Shown: one piece after another, positions 1-9,588 of the stretch
Position numbering within the stretch: the stretch's first letter is position 1
Layout of the letters: every line of letters starts with the position of its first letter
Assembly: GCF_014695375.1 (NCBI RefSeq)
Contig: NZ_JACJOG010000048.1
Location: forward strand, 81,169 to 145,168
DNA length: 64,000 nucleotides
Source of the DNA: Coleofasciculus sp. FACHB-T130
GTDB lineage: Bacteria; Cyanobacteriota; Cyanobacteriia; Cyanobacteriales; FACHB-T130
Direction of reading: 5' to 3'
Translations under genes and position numbers: made by a program
The notes under the pieces: generated by a model
What the model was told of the DNA's origin: nothing
The model's database searches: none
The model's input: only the letters and a program-made list of their open reading frames with translations

Positions 1-123
1 AATTCCCTAGTTTCCAGCTTTAAAAAGTCACTAGACTGTTCTCCACGAACAGTTTTTTGCCAAAAAGGCAATCATGACAAGTTTTAAATTTGGAATTGAA
101 GTACCGCTAGTAATATTCACTCA

Positions 124-993
124 TCAGCCATCGGGTAGCAGGATGACTCGCTGCTGTAAATGGTAGCGATCACCATAACTAAGAATATGCAACCGTAGAT
201 TGAAAATACTAATCGGATCGGTTGCTCCCACTAAAGATTGATTCGTGTGAGATATCTCCCCAGGATCGACGATAGACACGGTGCCTTTGCCGACTACCTG
301 TAAAAGACCATCCGCTTCCACTAAGGCGCAAGTATCTTCGTCAATCCCAATCCCTAATTTGTCTGGATGAGCCGAAATCGCACTAATCAGACGCGCCATG
401 CGATTGCGATTGTGAAAGTGTTGATCTACGATCACATCCGGTAAAATCCCTAACCCTAGCGTCATATCGACTAGGGAACGATTGGGAGACTCGCCGCTAC
501 CGCCTCCCGCAATCATATGATGTCCCATCACCGCCGCTCCTGCACTGGTTCCTGCCAGCGTAATCTCTCCCAGTTGCGCGCGGTATCGGACTCTTTCCAT
601 AAATGGCGTCTCGCCAAGCAGTCCACAGAGTCGCAGTTGATCGCCTCCAGTCATGAAAACCCCTGTACACTCTTCAATGTACTCCTGCATCAAGGGATCG
701 TAACTCTGCTCCCGTTCGCGGATATCTAACACTTTCACTACTTTCGCACCCATTTCTTGAAAGATGGTGAGGTAGCGATCGCCAATCACCGCAGGTTCTC
801 TGGATGCTGACGGAATAATCGCAATACAGGCATCTGTCGAGCCAGCACGATTAAAAAAGGTTTGTAATATCTCTCGTCCGTGAACTTTGTCTTCCGCACC
901 GCCGATCACCATGATGGCGGTTTTCGTTGATTGGGGCATCCTCTGTACTAAGGATTGAGGTTCTAACTGCAGCATCATGTTGCTCTTGAGCAT
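124..993 (-). CDS. cphB: Cyanophycinase
   Basis: This is a cytoplasmic serine exopeptidase of family S51 that degrades the nitrogen reserve cyanophycin (multi-L-arginyl-poly-L-aspartate) to beta-Asp-Arg dipeptides. The sequence shows the nucleophile elbow GTSAGAAVM, a FMTGGDQ loop and the late block VDQHFHNRNRMARL typical of the family. The length of 289 aa is normal. The start is uncertain: an ATG at 993 has no clear ribosome site, and a double ATG at 973-978 follows an AAGAG stretch, so the true product may be 5-6 residues shorter. In many cyanobacteria cphB precedes cphA on the same strand. Here cphA, if present, would begin beyond the left edge, which is inference. Confidence 0.95.
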   Translation of the reverse strand: MLKSNMMLQLEPQSLVQRMPQSTKTAIMVIGGAEDKVHGREILQTFFNRAGSTDACIAIIPSASREPAVIGDRYLTIFQEMGAKVVKVLDIREREQSYDPLMQEYIEECTGVFMTGGDQLRLCGLLGETPFMERVRYRAQLGEITLAGTSAGAAVMGHHMIAGGGSGESPNRSLVDMTLGLGILPDVIVDQHFHNRNRMARLISAISAHPDKLGIGIDEDTCALVEADGLLQVVGKGTVSIVDPGEISHTNQSLVGATDPISIFNLRLHILSYGDRYHLQQRVILLPDG

Positions 994-1403
994 AGGGTGA
1001 TATCGAATACTATCGTTCTGCCAGTTGATAGGAATGCCAATTTATCCTGATGCATGGTTCTTGCTCAACTCCCTCTAACCCCCTTGCTCACCAGGACAAT
1101 CTCTCTTTTCACGCTTGTCAATCGTCTCAATTTCCTTATCAATCTTTCTGGCAGGCGTTCCATCAACATCACCAAACAATTTAATTGTTTTTCTAGGTTG
1201 TTGAGTAACAAACGTTACAGATCGCCCATAGCTTGTCGCTTTTGGGCTTAATCCTATATGCATAATGCCAGATCGAGTCAACTTTTTTTATAAAATATTT
1301 AACATTATCTTGCGATTAGGGATACCGGGTAGTGGGTAATCGGTAGGAATTCGTAGGGAATGGGTAAAATCAACCTACTACTTAACTATCACCGACTTCT
1401 GCT
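994..1403. other. Intergenic region, no convincing gene
   Basis: This 410-base gap lies between divergently transcribed cphB and trmD and should hold both promoters. A 68-codon minus-strand frame at 1075-1281 lacks a ribosome site and a recognisable domain. The segment just before trmD contains short GGTA/GGGTA repeats. I see no RNA gene. Confidence 0.5.
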
Positions 1404-2702
1404 GTGCGATTTGATATTGTTACTCTTTTTCCAGATTTTTTCTCCTCTCCTCTGAGTTCGGGACTGTTAGGGAAAGCTTTAGCCAAACAGATTGCTTCTG
1501 TGCATCTGATCGATCCCCGTAACTTTGCCACCGATAAACACCGCCGAGTGGATGATGAGCCTTACGGCGGCGGAGTAGGGATGTTGATGAAGCCAGAGCC
1601 GATATTTGGTGCTGTGGAGTCACTGCCAGTTCTAGCCAGACGCGAGACGATCCTGATGACGCCGCAGGGAGAACCGATGAAGCAACCGCTGTTTCGAGAA
1701 TTGGCAGCCAATTATGACCAATTGGTAATTATTTGCGGTCATTATGAAGGTGTCGATGAGCGGGTGCTGAATTTGGTGACACGGGAGGTATCTTTAGGGG
1801 ATTTTGTCTTGACTTGTGGAGAAATCCCGGCGCTGGCACTACTCAACGGCACCATTCGCCTACTACCGGGAACGGTGGGGAAGGAAGAGTCTTTAAAAGC
1901 AGAAAGTTTCGAGGCGGGGTTGTTAGATTATCCTCAATACACCCGTCCTGCTGACTTTCGCGGGTGGAAGGTGCCGGATGTTTTACTATCGGGGAATCAT
2001 GCGGAGATTGAACGCTGGCGGCGAGACAGACAAATCGAGAGAACGCGCGATCGCCGTCCCGATTTATTTGCTGCTTGGTTGCAAGATTCCAGTTCCAACC
2101 AAAAACCAAAAACCATGAATCAGAATGAGCTTGAAAATGATATCGTCACCATTAGCCAACTACAAATCGCGCTAACAGCCCAAGCGGGTACGATTCAATC
2201 AAAATTGTCTGAATTAAGTCTTACGGCTAATACTCAAACCCAGGAAGGGTTGATGCAGCTACTACAAGCATCTGTGCAAGCACTGCTAGAAAATTCCGAA
2301 TGCTGGACTCATGTGTTGGGGAGTTCACAGACAGTTTCTAGTCGGGAGGAAGCTGAAACAGTCTTCAACAAACTTTCGTTACAAGAACGTAGCAAATTTA
2401 CGGCTGAAACCCTCTCTAACGTAGATGGCAAAGTTACCCAGCAACAAGTTGAACTCGATCCAGATGAAGAACAACCTGCATACATCGTCGTAACATTGCT
2501 AATCGGCACGGCTGACGATCAGCCATTATTTGAAAACCTCAATTCTGCACATACTGTAAAGCTTGCTTTAGAGAAAGTTACAGCCATCAGCCTCGACTAT
2601 CTAATGGTGTTTGAACTACTCTGGAGTCCTCAGGTAGAAACTGATGCACTTACTCAAGAGGAGCTTTTGAGCGAGTACCGTGACCTGATAGCGATCGCTT
2701 AA
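1404..2702 (+). CDS. trmD: TrmD tRNA (guanine37-N1)-methyltransferase fused to a DUF1517-like domain
   Basis: Residues 1-235 are a complete TrmD, the SPOUT enzyme that methylates N1 of G37 in tRNA using SAM to prevent frameshifting. Visible blocks are YGGGVGMLMKPEPIFGAVE, the knot segment IICGHYEGVDER, and SLGDFVLTCGEIPAL. Translation starts at GTG 1404. No stop follows. The frame continues through a linker coded by two AAAAACC heptamers (2101-2114) into about 190 residues that match the C-terminal DUF1517 region of the protein at 7526-8794 at roughly 60% identity, including WTHVL.SSQTV.SRE and YLMVFELLWSP. An internal ATG at 2115 begins the second part, so internal initiation could also release it separately. 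TrmD is usually 230-250 aa, so 432 aa is exceptional. Confidence 0.9.
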   Translation: MRFDIVTLFPDFFSSPLSSGLLGKALAKQIASVHLIDPRNFATDKHRRVDDEPYGGGVGMLMKPEPIFGAVESLPVLARRETILMTPQGEPMKQPLFRELAANYDQLVIICGHYEGVDERVLNLVTREVSLGDFVLTCGEIPALALLNGTIRLLPGTVGKEESLKAESFEAGLLDYPQYTRPADFRGWKVPDVLLSGNHAEIERWRRDRQIERTRDRRPDLFAAWLQDSSSNQKPKTMNQNELENDIVTISQLQIALTAQAGTIQSKLSELSLTANTQTQEGLMQLLQASVQALLENSECWTHVLGSSQTVSSREEAETVFNKLSLQERSKFTAETLSNVDGKVTQQQVELDPDEEQPAYIVVTLLIGTADDQPLFENLNSAHTVKLALEKVTAISLDYLMVFELLWSPQVETDALTQEELLSEYRDLIAIA

Positions 2703-2818
2703 TCTCAAGTTTTACAACTGACTGCTTGCAGGCTAAAAAGCTTAAATTATGGGGAAAATCAGCCGGGTTTAGTTTGTTCCAAATTATGATTTTCTCAGGT
2801 TGAAGTGGAGTCGTCCCG

Positions 2819-4069
2819 GTGTTAAAAAAGCTTTTCAAATATGTACTGGTAGGTGTAGTGCTGGTGCTGGGCTACCACGCGATCGCTTCTGCCATTAGTG
2901 CGGCATCGACTCGTCAGCCTGTGTGGTCAATAAACCTACACGCTAGTACGGCACCAATCGCAACACAGAACCGATTGCTGGTGCCAACGGGGAATACAAA
3001 GCCCTCAGCACTTCAATCACTCGATCCGGCAACCGGGAAGGTGCAATGGCGGAGCCAGCAGCCGATTGGCAGGGTGTTTGCTATAGAGGGTAATACTATC
3101 TATGCCAGCGATTTCGGGCTACTGCCACTAGTTAACGATCCCAAAAACCTGGTGACGCTTGATGCCAACACAGGCAAGACAAAAGCAGTATTGCCACTTG
3201 ACAATTCAGACTTTGCGGGAATGATTGGAGTATCTCAGGGAGCCTTCATTCTCAACAGCTATGTCAGACAGGGAGTAGAGAGCGATCGCAACGAAATTTC
3301 TGCCCGTACTCCAGATAAACTGCTCTGGAAGTTTGTCACCCCCAAAGACAGTATGGTTTCTACCTTTGAGAGTGTGGACTCCAAATCGCCTGTGGTTCAA
3401 AATGGGGTAGTGTTTTTGCCCATCTTAGTTAATCCCAGTACACCGCAAAGAGGATACCAACTCACCGGATTGGATGCCGCTACAGGCAAAGTCCTCTGGA
3501 CTTGGAACACCTCAGCTGAGCTAACGGATGTCACAGTTTTAGGAGACACTGTATATCCGGCAGTGTATAGCAAAGACCGTACAGGAAAGGAACCTGGTTG
3601 GGTCAAGGCACTCGATTTAAAAACGGGCAAGGAACGCTGGACTCATACGATGCGGGGCGGTGAAGCCAAGCTAGCGAGTGATCGCGAAGTCTTCATCTGG
3701 GATGGTGATGTCAAGACGAGTACGCGATTTGTCGTTTTGGATCGGCAGACTGGGGCTATGCTTCGGCAATTTACCTTATCTCGCCAGGATCGGCAAGAAC
3801 CCAGACCCATCGCTCTGGCGGACAATATTATTTACACGGCTGATATGGAAATCGAAGGTGTCAGAGCTCTTGGTTTCTATGGTTCAGCAAAGAACCATAG
3901 TCGGGTGAATGCCTTCGATGCCACAAGCGGACAGGTGCTTTGGCACACCCCGACACTCCGTGAAAGCCATATTTATCGATTTGTTCTGAATGGCGATCGC
4001 TTGTTCTTAAGCAGTAACGGGCTAGAAAACAATGTCCAGAGTGTTGTGCAGTCCTTTTCTACTCGCTAG
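2819..4069 (+). CDS. Membrane-anchored PQQ-like beta-propeller protein
   Basis: A GTG-started protein of 416 aa. Residues 5-27 form one hydrophobic segment after a KKLFK start, an uncleaved anchor or signal peptide, so the rest is probably periplasmic. At least six propeller strands carry the repeat pattern (L/F)D..TG....W, for example LDPATGKVQWRS, LDAATGKVLWTW and LDLKTGKERWTH, typical of the PQQ-like/WD40-like family. In this family the repeat often serves as a protein-binding scaffold (as in BamB), and PQQ binding cannot be assumed. No catalytic residues of quinoprotein dehydrogenases are visible. The gene runs tail to tail with the next one and overlaps it by four bases. The function is unknown. 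Confidence 0.8.
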   Translation: MLKKLFKYVLVGVVLVLGYHAIASAISAASTRQPVWSINLHASTAPIATQNRLLVPTGNTKPSALQSLDPATGKVQWRSQQPIGRVFAIEGNTIYASDFGLLPLVNDPKNLVTLDANTGKTKAVLPLDNSDFAGMIGVSQGAFILNSYVRQGVESDRNEISARTPDKLLWKFVTPKDSMVSTFESVDSKSPVVQNGVVFLPILVNPSTPQRGYQLTGLDAATGKVLWTWNTSAELTDVTVLGDTVYPAVYSKDRTGKEPGWVKALDLKTGKERWTHTMRGGEAKLASDREVFIWDGDVKTSTRFVVLDRQTGAMLRQFTLSRQDRQEPRPIALADNIIYTADMEIEGVRALGFYGSAKNHSRVNAFDATSGQVLWHTPTLRESHIYRFVLNGDRLFLSSNGLENNVQSVVQSFSTR

Positions 4070-4740
4070 AACCGCTGACGCAAACTCCAGACCAGAAACC
4101 CGCCTGAGATCGCAGCGTAAAGCACAACGCTGACAGCTGCGATCGCCCAAAAGAATGGATTCCAAGCACTCTGGCTGACATCAATCCCCATCGGGCCGAC
4201 AAACCTTTGCAGCACATCGATACCGATACTACTTGCGATCGCGCCAACACCACTGACCAGTACCCACCAACCTGCTTGCGGCACTTTTGTTCTCAGCACT
4301 AGCCACTGAGCTACCCCCAGCAAGATGCCGTAGGTACCATCAAACAAAAACTGAGGCAGCACAGACATGGGGGGCATCATGCCACCTATCAAGCCGGAAG
4401 CTGGGGGCATGAGTGTCGCTGCCCACAGCCCGTTGATTACCGCTAGGGCGATCGCACTTCCCAAACTGGTTGCCAGCACCCAGGAGCGAATAGATGGGAG
4501 CCACTGCCTTAAAACCAGCCATTGAGCAGTTCCACCTAAAGCACCGCCGATCAATCTAAATACGATGAGGATCAACAAAAGGCTAGTGCTACCTCCAGTG
4601 AATCCTCCCCCTGTCGCTGATGCAACCGCTCCGGCAACTCCGTCCACAATGATTTGCAGCAGTTTAGCCACGACACAGGCAACTAACCATTGCCACAAAA
4701 GTTTCTTCCATGCCAAAGATTTGTCTATCGTCACGCTCAA
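4066..4740 (-). CDS. Polytopic membrane protein with internal duplication
   Basis: A 224-aa protein with about five or six hydrophobic segments and no soluble domain. The motif G.AQWLVLR occurs twice (about residues 90-100 and 141-149), and each copy is followed by a Trp-containing amphipathic stretch, so the protein looks like an internal repeat of a two- or three-helix unit. The motif is common in cyanobacterial hypothetical membrane proteins, but I do not know a characterised member. The stop overlaps the convergent propeller gene by four bases, so the two share a terminator region. Confidence 0.7.
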   Translation of the reverse strand: MSVTIDKSLAWKKLLWQWLVACVVAKLLQIIVDGVAGAVASATGGGFTGGSTSLLLILIVFRLIGGALGGTAQWLVLRQWLPSIRSWVLATSLGSAIALAVINGLWAATLMPPASGLIGGMMPPMSVLPQFLFDGTYGILLGVAQWLVLRTKVPQAGWWVLVSGVGAIASSIGIDVLQRFVGPMGIDVSQSAWNPFFWAIAAVSVVLYAAISGGFLVWSLRQRF

Positions 4741-4775
4741 TCACTCTTTAAGTCATTTATTCTGTCAAATGTGGC

Positions 4776-5915
4776 TTATTTTAAGGGCAGATTATTGGCG
4801 ACAAACCCCCATTTGCCGTCCTGATAAACAGCTGCCAGACCTTCAGAAAACTTCGTCGCTACATCAAATTGAGGGGTAATCATAAACTTGCCAGTTTTAT
4901 CAATAAAACCCCATTTACCACCCTGAGCAGCCGGTGCCAGCCCCTGAACAAATTGGTCTGTCTCTTCAAACTGCGGTGAAATAAGGATTTTCCCTGTTTT
5001 ACCGATGTAACCCCATTTACCCGCCTGATTGATGGCTGCCAGTCCTTCAGAGAAATTTATCGCTTGGTCAAACTGAGGAGAGATAATCATCTTTCCTGCT
5101 TTATCAACATAGCCCCATTTTCCCTGTTTTTGGACAGCAGCTAATCCTTCAGAAAAAGGAGTACAGTCATTAAACTGGAGTGGGATAGCAACCTTACCTT
5201 TACTGTCAATATAGCCACATTTCTTGACTTGTCTGACGGCTGCTAAACCCTGAGAATATGCGACTGTCGCCTCAAATTTGGGTGGAACAATAAACTTGCC
5301 AGTTTTATTAATAAAGCCCCATTTCTTGCCCTGCTGAACCTCTGCCAATCCCTCAGAAAAAGGCATAGCGGGTAAAATCTGGGAATCAAACTGAGGAGGA
5401 ATGATAAACTTGCCAGTTTTGTCAATGTAGCCAGTTTTGCCACCCTGCCGGACGGCTGCCAGCCCTTCGGAAAATCCACTACAACGCTCAAACTGTAACG
5501 GGATGACAACTTTACCTGTTTTACTGAAATAGCCACATTTGCCAGTAAAACCGCCCAGTTGCACATCTACCAGTCCCTCAGAAAACGAGCCAACAATATC
5601 AGGTGCTTCCTCTCCTTCGCCATTGTCAGGTCCAATCCTAAATTTGGGAGGAATGATGAACTTACCAGTTTTGTCGATAAAGCCTTTTTTGCCCTCTTTT
5701 TCAACCTTAGCCAGCCCATCAGAAAATGGGTAGACATCATCAAACTGAGGAGCGATCGCCAGATTCAGAGTTGCTTTGGTTACAAACATCTGCTCATCTG
5801 TTACATCGGCGGAAGCTTTTTGAGTTTGAGGACACAGACTTATAGCCAGTAGCAAGAATCCACCAGATAGGACAGCTGCACTTAAGGAATGTATGGATTT
5901 TTTGTTCACGAGCAA
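4776..5915 (-). CDS. Exported WG-repeat protein
   Basis: A 379-aa protein with a signal peptide (residues 1-36, hydrophobic core LSGGFLLLAISL), followed by nine tandem units of about 36 residues. Each has the pattern F.EGLA.V...GK.G(Y/F)I.KTGK..I.PQF, the WG/KWG beta repeat (PF14903). Repeats 2, 3, 5 and 6 carry paired Cys-containing variants (KCGY...F..C), which could form disulfides outside the cytoplasm. WG-repeat proteins are thought to be binding scaffolds; no enzyme domain is present. It lies 34 bases downstream of the TPR gene on the same strand and may be co-transcribed with it. Confidence 0.85.
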   Translation of the reverse strand: MLVNKKSIHSLSAAVLSGGFLLLAISLCPQTQKASADVTDEQMFVTKATLNLAIAPQFDDVYPFSDGLAKVEKEGKKGFIDKTGKFIIPPKFRIGPDNGEGEEAPDIVGSFSEGLVDVQLGGFTGKCGYFSKTGKVVIPLQFERCSGFSEGLAAVRQGGKTGYIDKTGKFIIPPQFDSQILPAMPFSEGLAEVQQGKKWGFINKTGKFIVPPKFEATVAYSQGLAAVRQVKKCGYIDSKGKVAIPLQFNDCTPFSEGLAAVQKQGKWGYVDKAGKMIISPQFDQAINFSEGLAAINQAGKWGYIGKTGKILISPQFEETDQFVQGLAPAAQGGKWGFIDKTGKFMITPQFDVATKFSEGLAAVYQDGKWGFVANNLPLK

Positions 5916-5949
5916 AATCTCTCAACGTTGCAGATGATGGATTGAAGAA

Positions 5950-7116
5950 TTATCGCTGTTTTTTCCCTTGAGTAGATGCTAATTGTTTCTCTGCCTGTTG
6001 CATACTCTGACGCGCATCTGCATCGTTAGGGCTGAGTTTTAGACCTTGCTTAAAAGCTGCGATCGCTTCCGGTAACTTTTTCTGTTTCATCAAAGCTATT
6101 CCCAAAAGGTAATAGATGTCACCATTTTTATCTTTCTTTTTAGATTTCCATTCAATCCCTTTACGGTAAGTAGCAACTGCCTCATCTAATTTGTTTTGTT
6201 TAACTAGAACCTGTCCCAACCCTTGATAAGCATCTGTATAGGAAGGATAGAGTTCAATCGCTTTGCGGTAAGCCGCGCTCGCCTCATCTAATCGGTTTTG
6301 CTCAGCCAGTATCCACCCCAGCCCTTCGTAAGGCAGATGATAATTAGGTACAACCTGAATTGATTTTTTGTAGGCAGCAATGGCTTCTTCTGGTTTTTTC
6401 TGTACAGTAAAAGCGTCACCTAAACGCAGGTACGTCAGGTTGGCATTGGGGTCTAATTCAATCGATTGACGATAAGCTGCGACTGCCTCATTTGTTTTTT
6501 CTTTTACCAGCAAGACGTTACCTAAGTGGTAGTATGCATCGTCATTCTTCGGTTCTAGCTCAAGAGTTTTGCGAAAACTTGCCTCTGCTTCGTCCCATTG
6601 ACGTTCGTAAGTGAGAGCAAGCCCCAACCATAGATGACTCTTAGCTTTTGTGGGTTGCTGTTCAGCGGCTTTGCGACAAGGTGCGATCGCTTTTGCACTT
6701 TCTCCTTGTTCCACTAACGCAAAACACAGACCAAAGTGGGCATCAACCAACGTTGGGTCAAGTTGTAGAGCTTTGTTATAAGCTATTACAGCTTCGCTGA
6801 GCATCTTCGGTTTGGTGAATAGCCACTCCCATGCCAAAGATTGTTGTTGTAACTGGCTAGCGATCCGAATGCCTTTACCTGAACTTTCCCAGAATGTCAT
6901 GTAGGCATTGCCAAGGTTAAGAAAGGCTTGAGGATCTGTAGGCATCGCTTGAGTCTTTTGGCGATAGGCAGCAATCTTTTTTTGATCTGCTTGCACCTGC
7001 CTCAAGGTCTGGTAGTCTCTGAGAAAAAACCAGCCGTAGTAAGCTCCTACCGCTAGACCCAAACCAAGAATAGAGAAAATAAAAATTTTCCGAGGTTGCT
7101 TGATTTTAAAAATCAT
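5950..7116 (-). CDS. TPR-repeat protein with N-terminal membrane anchor
   Basis: A 388-aa protein. Residues 10-32 form a transmembrane helix (FIFSILGLGLAVGAYYGWFF). The remainder is about seven or eight tetratricopeptide repeats of 34 residues with the usual W-LG-Y-A-P pattern (for example DEAEASFRKTLELEPKNDDAYYHLGN). Such proteins act as protein-protein docking platforms; the partner is unknown. The start ATG at 7116 is followed by the basic stretch IKQPRK, which favours an inside-out anchor with the TPRs outside the cytoplasm. It probably forms an operon with the WG-repeat gene 34 bases downstream. Confidence 0.85.
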   Translation of the reverse strand: MIFKIKQPRKIFIFSILGLGLAVGAYYGWFFLRDYQTLRQVQADQKKIAAYRQKTQAMPTDPQAFLNLGNAYMTFWESSGKGIRIASQLQQQSLAWEWLFTKPKMLSEAVIAYNKALQLDPTLVDAHFGLCFALVEQGESAKAIAPCRKAAEQQPTKAKSHLWLGLALTYERQWDEAEASFRKTLELEPKNDDAYYHLGNVLLVKEKTNEAVAAYRQSIELDPNANLTYLRLGDAFTVQKKPEEAIAAYKKSIQVVPNYHLPYEGLGWILAEQNRLDEASAAYRKAIELYPSYTDAYQGLGQVLVKQNKLDEAVATYRKGIEWKSKKKDKNGDIYYLLGIALMKQKKLPEAIAAFKQGLKLSPNDADARQSMQQAEKQLASTQGKKQR

Positions 7117-7525
7117 AATTATTTTTTAATATTTACTGACTCTAATCCGATTATCAGGAATTGGTAAGATAATAGGTGAAAATTGTTTTTGACGTATAAA
7201 TTTAATAGATTATTAAGTATTCTTTGATTTCAATGAACTAAACTAAAAAATAATTTATTTTTCCTAAGCGTGAGCTTTTTCTCGACTCAGTGAAAATTTT
7301 GCCGCCGGGTTTTATTCACATAATAATCTCCGCTTTATTGTAAGTGTCCACTCACCCAGAATTCTGATATCTAGCCATTAATCTAGCACTCCAAACCTAA
7401 ATTAATTCTAAAATCTTCTTTTAATGAATTAATGTAAAGATATCAGCAGATTGACTGCAACCTTATCACCTCGACAATAGCGGCAAGGAAAAGCTAGCGT
7501 GGAGGAGAAGAATGGAACTGCGAAA
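7117..7525. other. AT-rich divergent promoter region
   Basis: About 400 bases separate the minus-strand TPR gene from the plus-strand DUF1517 gene. The sequence is AT-rich, especially 7180-7260. I see no reading frame of interest and no clear hairpin. It should hold both promoters. Confidence 0.5.
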
Positions 7526-8794
7526 ATGCTACGAAACGTAAAACTTCAGTTGCTTTGGGCTACAGTCCTGAGTTTCACGGTAGTCAACAGTGTGAATATT
7601 CATCTGCCCATTGGCAATCAAGAAACCGGGCTGAAGATTGGCAATGAAGCCGAGGCTAGAAGTAGTGGTGGACGAAGCGGTGGCGGCTCTTTTCGCTCTT
7701 CACCGTCGCGTTCTAGTTCCAGTCCCAGTCGCTCCAGTAGCGGTAGTAGCTCCTCTCCCAGATACTCTACACCGTCGCAGTCGAGCGGGGGCAATACAGG
7801 TGGACGAGCAGGCGGCGGCTCTTTTCAAAGAACCACTCCCCTACCGTCCTCAGTGAGAACTCAACCGACGCGTCCGAACTCGTCTTGGAATGAACCTTAC
7901 TATAGACAACCGGGAAGCACTGTCATCGTGCCGGTTCCTGTTGCACCGCCGCCCGTCTATACCTATCCCAACACCGTTCCGCCGAATTATTATCCCAATA
8001 ACGTTCCTGCGAATCAATCAACTTACCCTCAAACTGCGCCGGGAACGGCAAATTCTGTTCCTGCTCAAGTACCAACCAATTCTGGCTATTCTTCCACCGC
8101 TAGTAACTCATCGAGTGACTTTCCTTGGCTTTTCTTATTGATGTTGTTGGCAGTTGGGAGTATTGGGCTTTGGGCTTATTTTATCTTTTTGAAGAAGAAG
8201 GGTGGGAGTGCGGCTCATGAGCTAGAGAATGATACGGTTACGGTCAGCAAGATACAGGTGGCGTTGCTGGCTCAAGCTCGAAGCATACAATCTCAGCTGA
8301 CGGAACTGAGCCTGAATGTAGATACAGATACTTCTGAAGGGTTGATGCAGCTACTACAAGAATCAGCTTTAGCGTTATTGCGCTCGCCCGAAAATTGGAC
8401 TCATGTTCTAGCGAGTTCGCAGACGGTGAAAAGTCGAGAGGACGCCGAGGCAATTTTCAACCAAGTTTCTATACAAGAACGCAGCAAATTTAGTGCGGAA
8501 ACCCTTACAAATGTGGGTGGTAGAGTCAGACAACAAAAACCCGCGATGCCTGACTTGGATGATGGCCCAGCAGCTTATATTGTGGTCACGTTGCTCGTCG
8601 GAACAGCGGATGACAAGCCGTTATTTGAAGAAATTCGCACCGCTGAAGCTTTGAAGTCAGCTTTAGAGAAAGTAGCGTCCATCTCCCCTGACTACCTGAT
8701 GGTGTTTGAACTGCTATGGAGTCCCCAAGCGGAAACCGATAGCCTTACCTACGATGAGCTATTAACTGAATACACGGAGATGGCACAGATATAG
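7526..8794 (+). CDS. DUF1517 domain membrane protein
   Basis: The first ~25 residues are a signal peptide or anchor. They are followed by a low-complexity Ser/Gly/Arg region (RSGGGSFRSSPSRSSS), a Pro/Tyr/Asn-rich stretch (PVAPPPVYTYPN), one transmembrane helix (about residue 200-220, FLLMLLAVGSIGLWAYFIFL) and a C-terminal cytosolic DUF1517 domain of about 190 residues. The architecture is typical for cyanobacterial and plastid DUF1517 proteins, whose role is not settled. A longer frame opens at GTG 7499, but ATG 7526 gives a normal signal peptide and is preferred. The C-terminal domain is repeated at the end of the trmD frame 5 kb upstream. ispF follows on the same strand. Confidence 0.85.
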   Translation: MLRNVKLQLLWATVLSFTVVNSVNIHLPIGNQETGLKIGNEAEARSSGGRSGGGSFRSSPSRSSSSPSRSSSGSSSSPRYSTPSQSSGGNTGGRAGGGSFQRTTPLPSSVRTQPTRPNSSWNEPYYRQPGSTVIVPVPVAPPPVYTYPNTVPPNYYPNNVPANQSTYPQTAPGTANSVPAQVPTNSGYSSTASNSSSDFPWLFLLMLLAVGSIGLWAYFIFLKKKGGSAAHELENDTVTVSKIQVALLAQARSIQSQLTELSLNVDTDTSEGLMQLLQESALALLRSPENWTHVLASSQTVKSREDAEAIFNQVSIQERSKFSAETLTNVGGRVRQQKPAMPDLDDGPAAYIVVTLLVGTADDKPLFEEIRTAEALKSALEKVASISPDYLMVFELLWSPQAETDSLTYDELLTEYTEMAQI

Positions 8795-8857
8795 CCGCAG
8801 CGTTTAGTCCTACCGCTTGCAAAAGTCCTTCAATGCCCTCAGACTGTAAGTTTGGGG

Positions 8858-8965
8858 CTATACAAACAAAGCCTGCCGACCCAGGCTTCAAGCCGAAATA
8901 ATTTTATAGTCTCGCGTTGCGCGGACTTCGTTTGTGTAGCTGCGGCTTCGAGTCGCCAAGCCAAG
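8858..8965. repeat. Dispersed palindromic repeat relic
   Basis: The segment contains GGGGCTATACAAACAAAG, AGCCTGC..., GCGCGGACTTCGTTTGT and GCGGCTTCG, the pieces of a GC-rich hairpin repeat found elsewhere in the window (60300-60362, and a shorter copy near 36558-36580). Copies differ in which hairpins remain. It lies between the DUF1517 gene and ispF. Confidence 0.6.
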
Positions 8966-8998
8966 TATTGTTGTTGAAATTTTGCTGAAAACGGATAA

Positions 8999-9484
8999 AT
9001 GGCTAAGATTCGCATCGGAAACGGTTACGATATTCACCGCTTAGTTACTGGGCGTCCTTTAATTCTGGGAGGAGTGAAGATTGAGCATGAATTAGGATTG
9101 CTGGGGCACAGCGATGCCGATGTGCTGACTCATGCGATTATGGATGCGATGCTCGGTGCCCTGAGTTTAGGCGATATTGGTCATTATTTTCCCCCGACAG
9201 ATCCCCAGTGGGCAGGGGCTGATAGTCTGGAACTGCTCAAGCAGGTGCATCAGCTAATTCGGGAACGAGGTTGGCAAATTGAGAATATTGACTCAGTAGT
9301 TGTGGCGGAACGTCCGAAACTGAAGCCGCATATTGATAAGATGCGCGATCGCTTATCCGATGTCCTAGAATTAAAACCCGATCAAGTAGGCATCAAAGCC
9401 ACTACAAATGAAAAGTTAGACTCAGTTGGGCGCGAAGAGGGAATCGCAGCTTATGCTGTAGCCTTACTGGTAGCTTCTGATTAA
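8999..9484 (+). CDS. ispF: 2-C-methyl-D-erythritol 2,4-cyclodiphosphate synthase
   Basis: IspF converts CDP-methylerythritol 2-phosphate to the cyclic diphosphate in the plastid-type MEP route to isoprenoids, which supplies carotenoids, phytol and quinones. The 161-aa product shows the metal site GNGYDIHRL (Asp and His in DxH) and the block [21 protein letters not shown], plus the C-terminal [19 protein letters not shown] typical of the family. Length is standard. The ATG at 8999 is the natural start. In the cell it works as a zinc-dependent trimer in the cytosol. Confidence 0.97.
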   Translation: MAKIRIGNGYDIHRLVTGRPLILGGVKIEHELGLLGHSDADVLTHAIMDAMLGALSLGDIGHYFPPTDPQWAGADSLELLKQVHQLIRERGWQIENIDSVVVAERPKLKPHIDKMRDRLSDVLELKPDQVGIKATTNEKLDSVGREEGIAAYAVALLVASD

Positions 9485-9588
9485 CTTGGCTCAAAGCTAT
9501 CGAGTCAAAAGGTTGAAAATGTCTAGGATAGGAATGAACGAGAAACGGATAAGACAGAGACTCTCAACACGCTGGGAGCATTAAGGCA

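Noticed and set aside
1075..1281. 68-codon frame on the minus strand upstream of trmD
   Set aside because: It has no ribosome site and no recognised domain. Phrases such as KLFGDVDGTPARKIDKEIE look protein-like but I could not place them.
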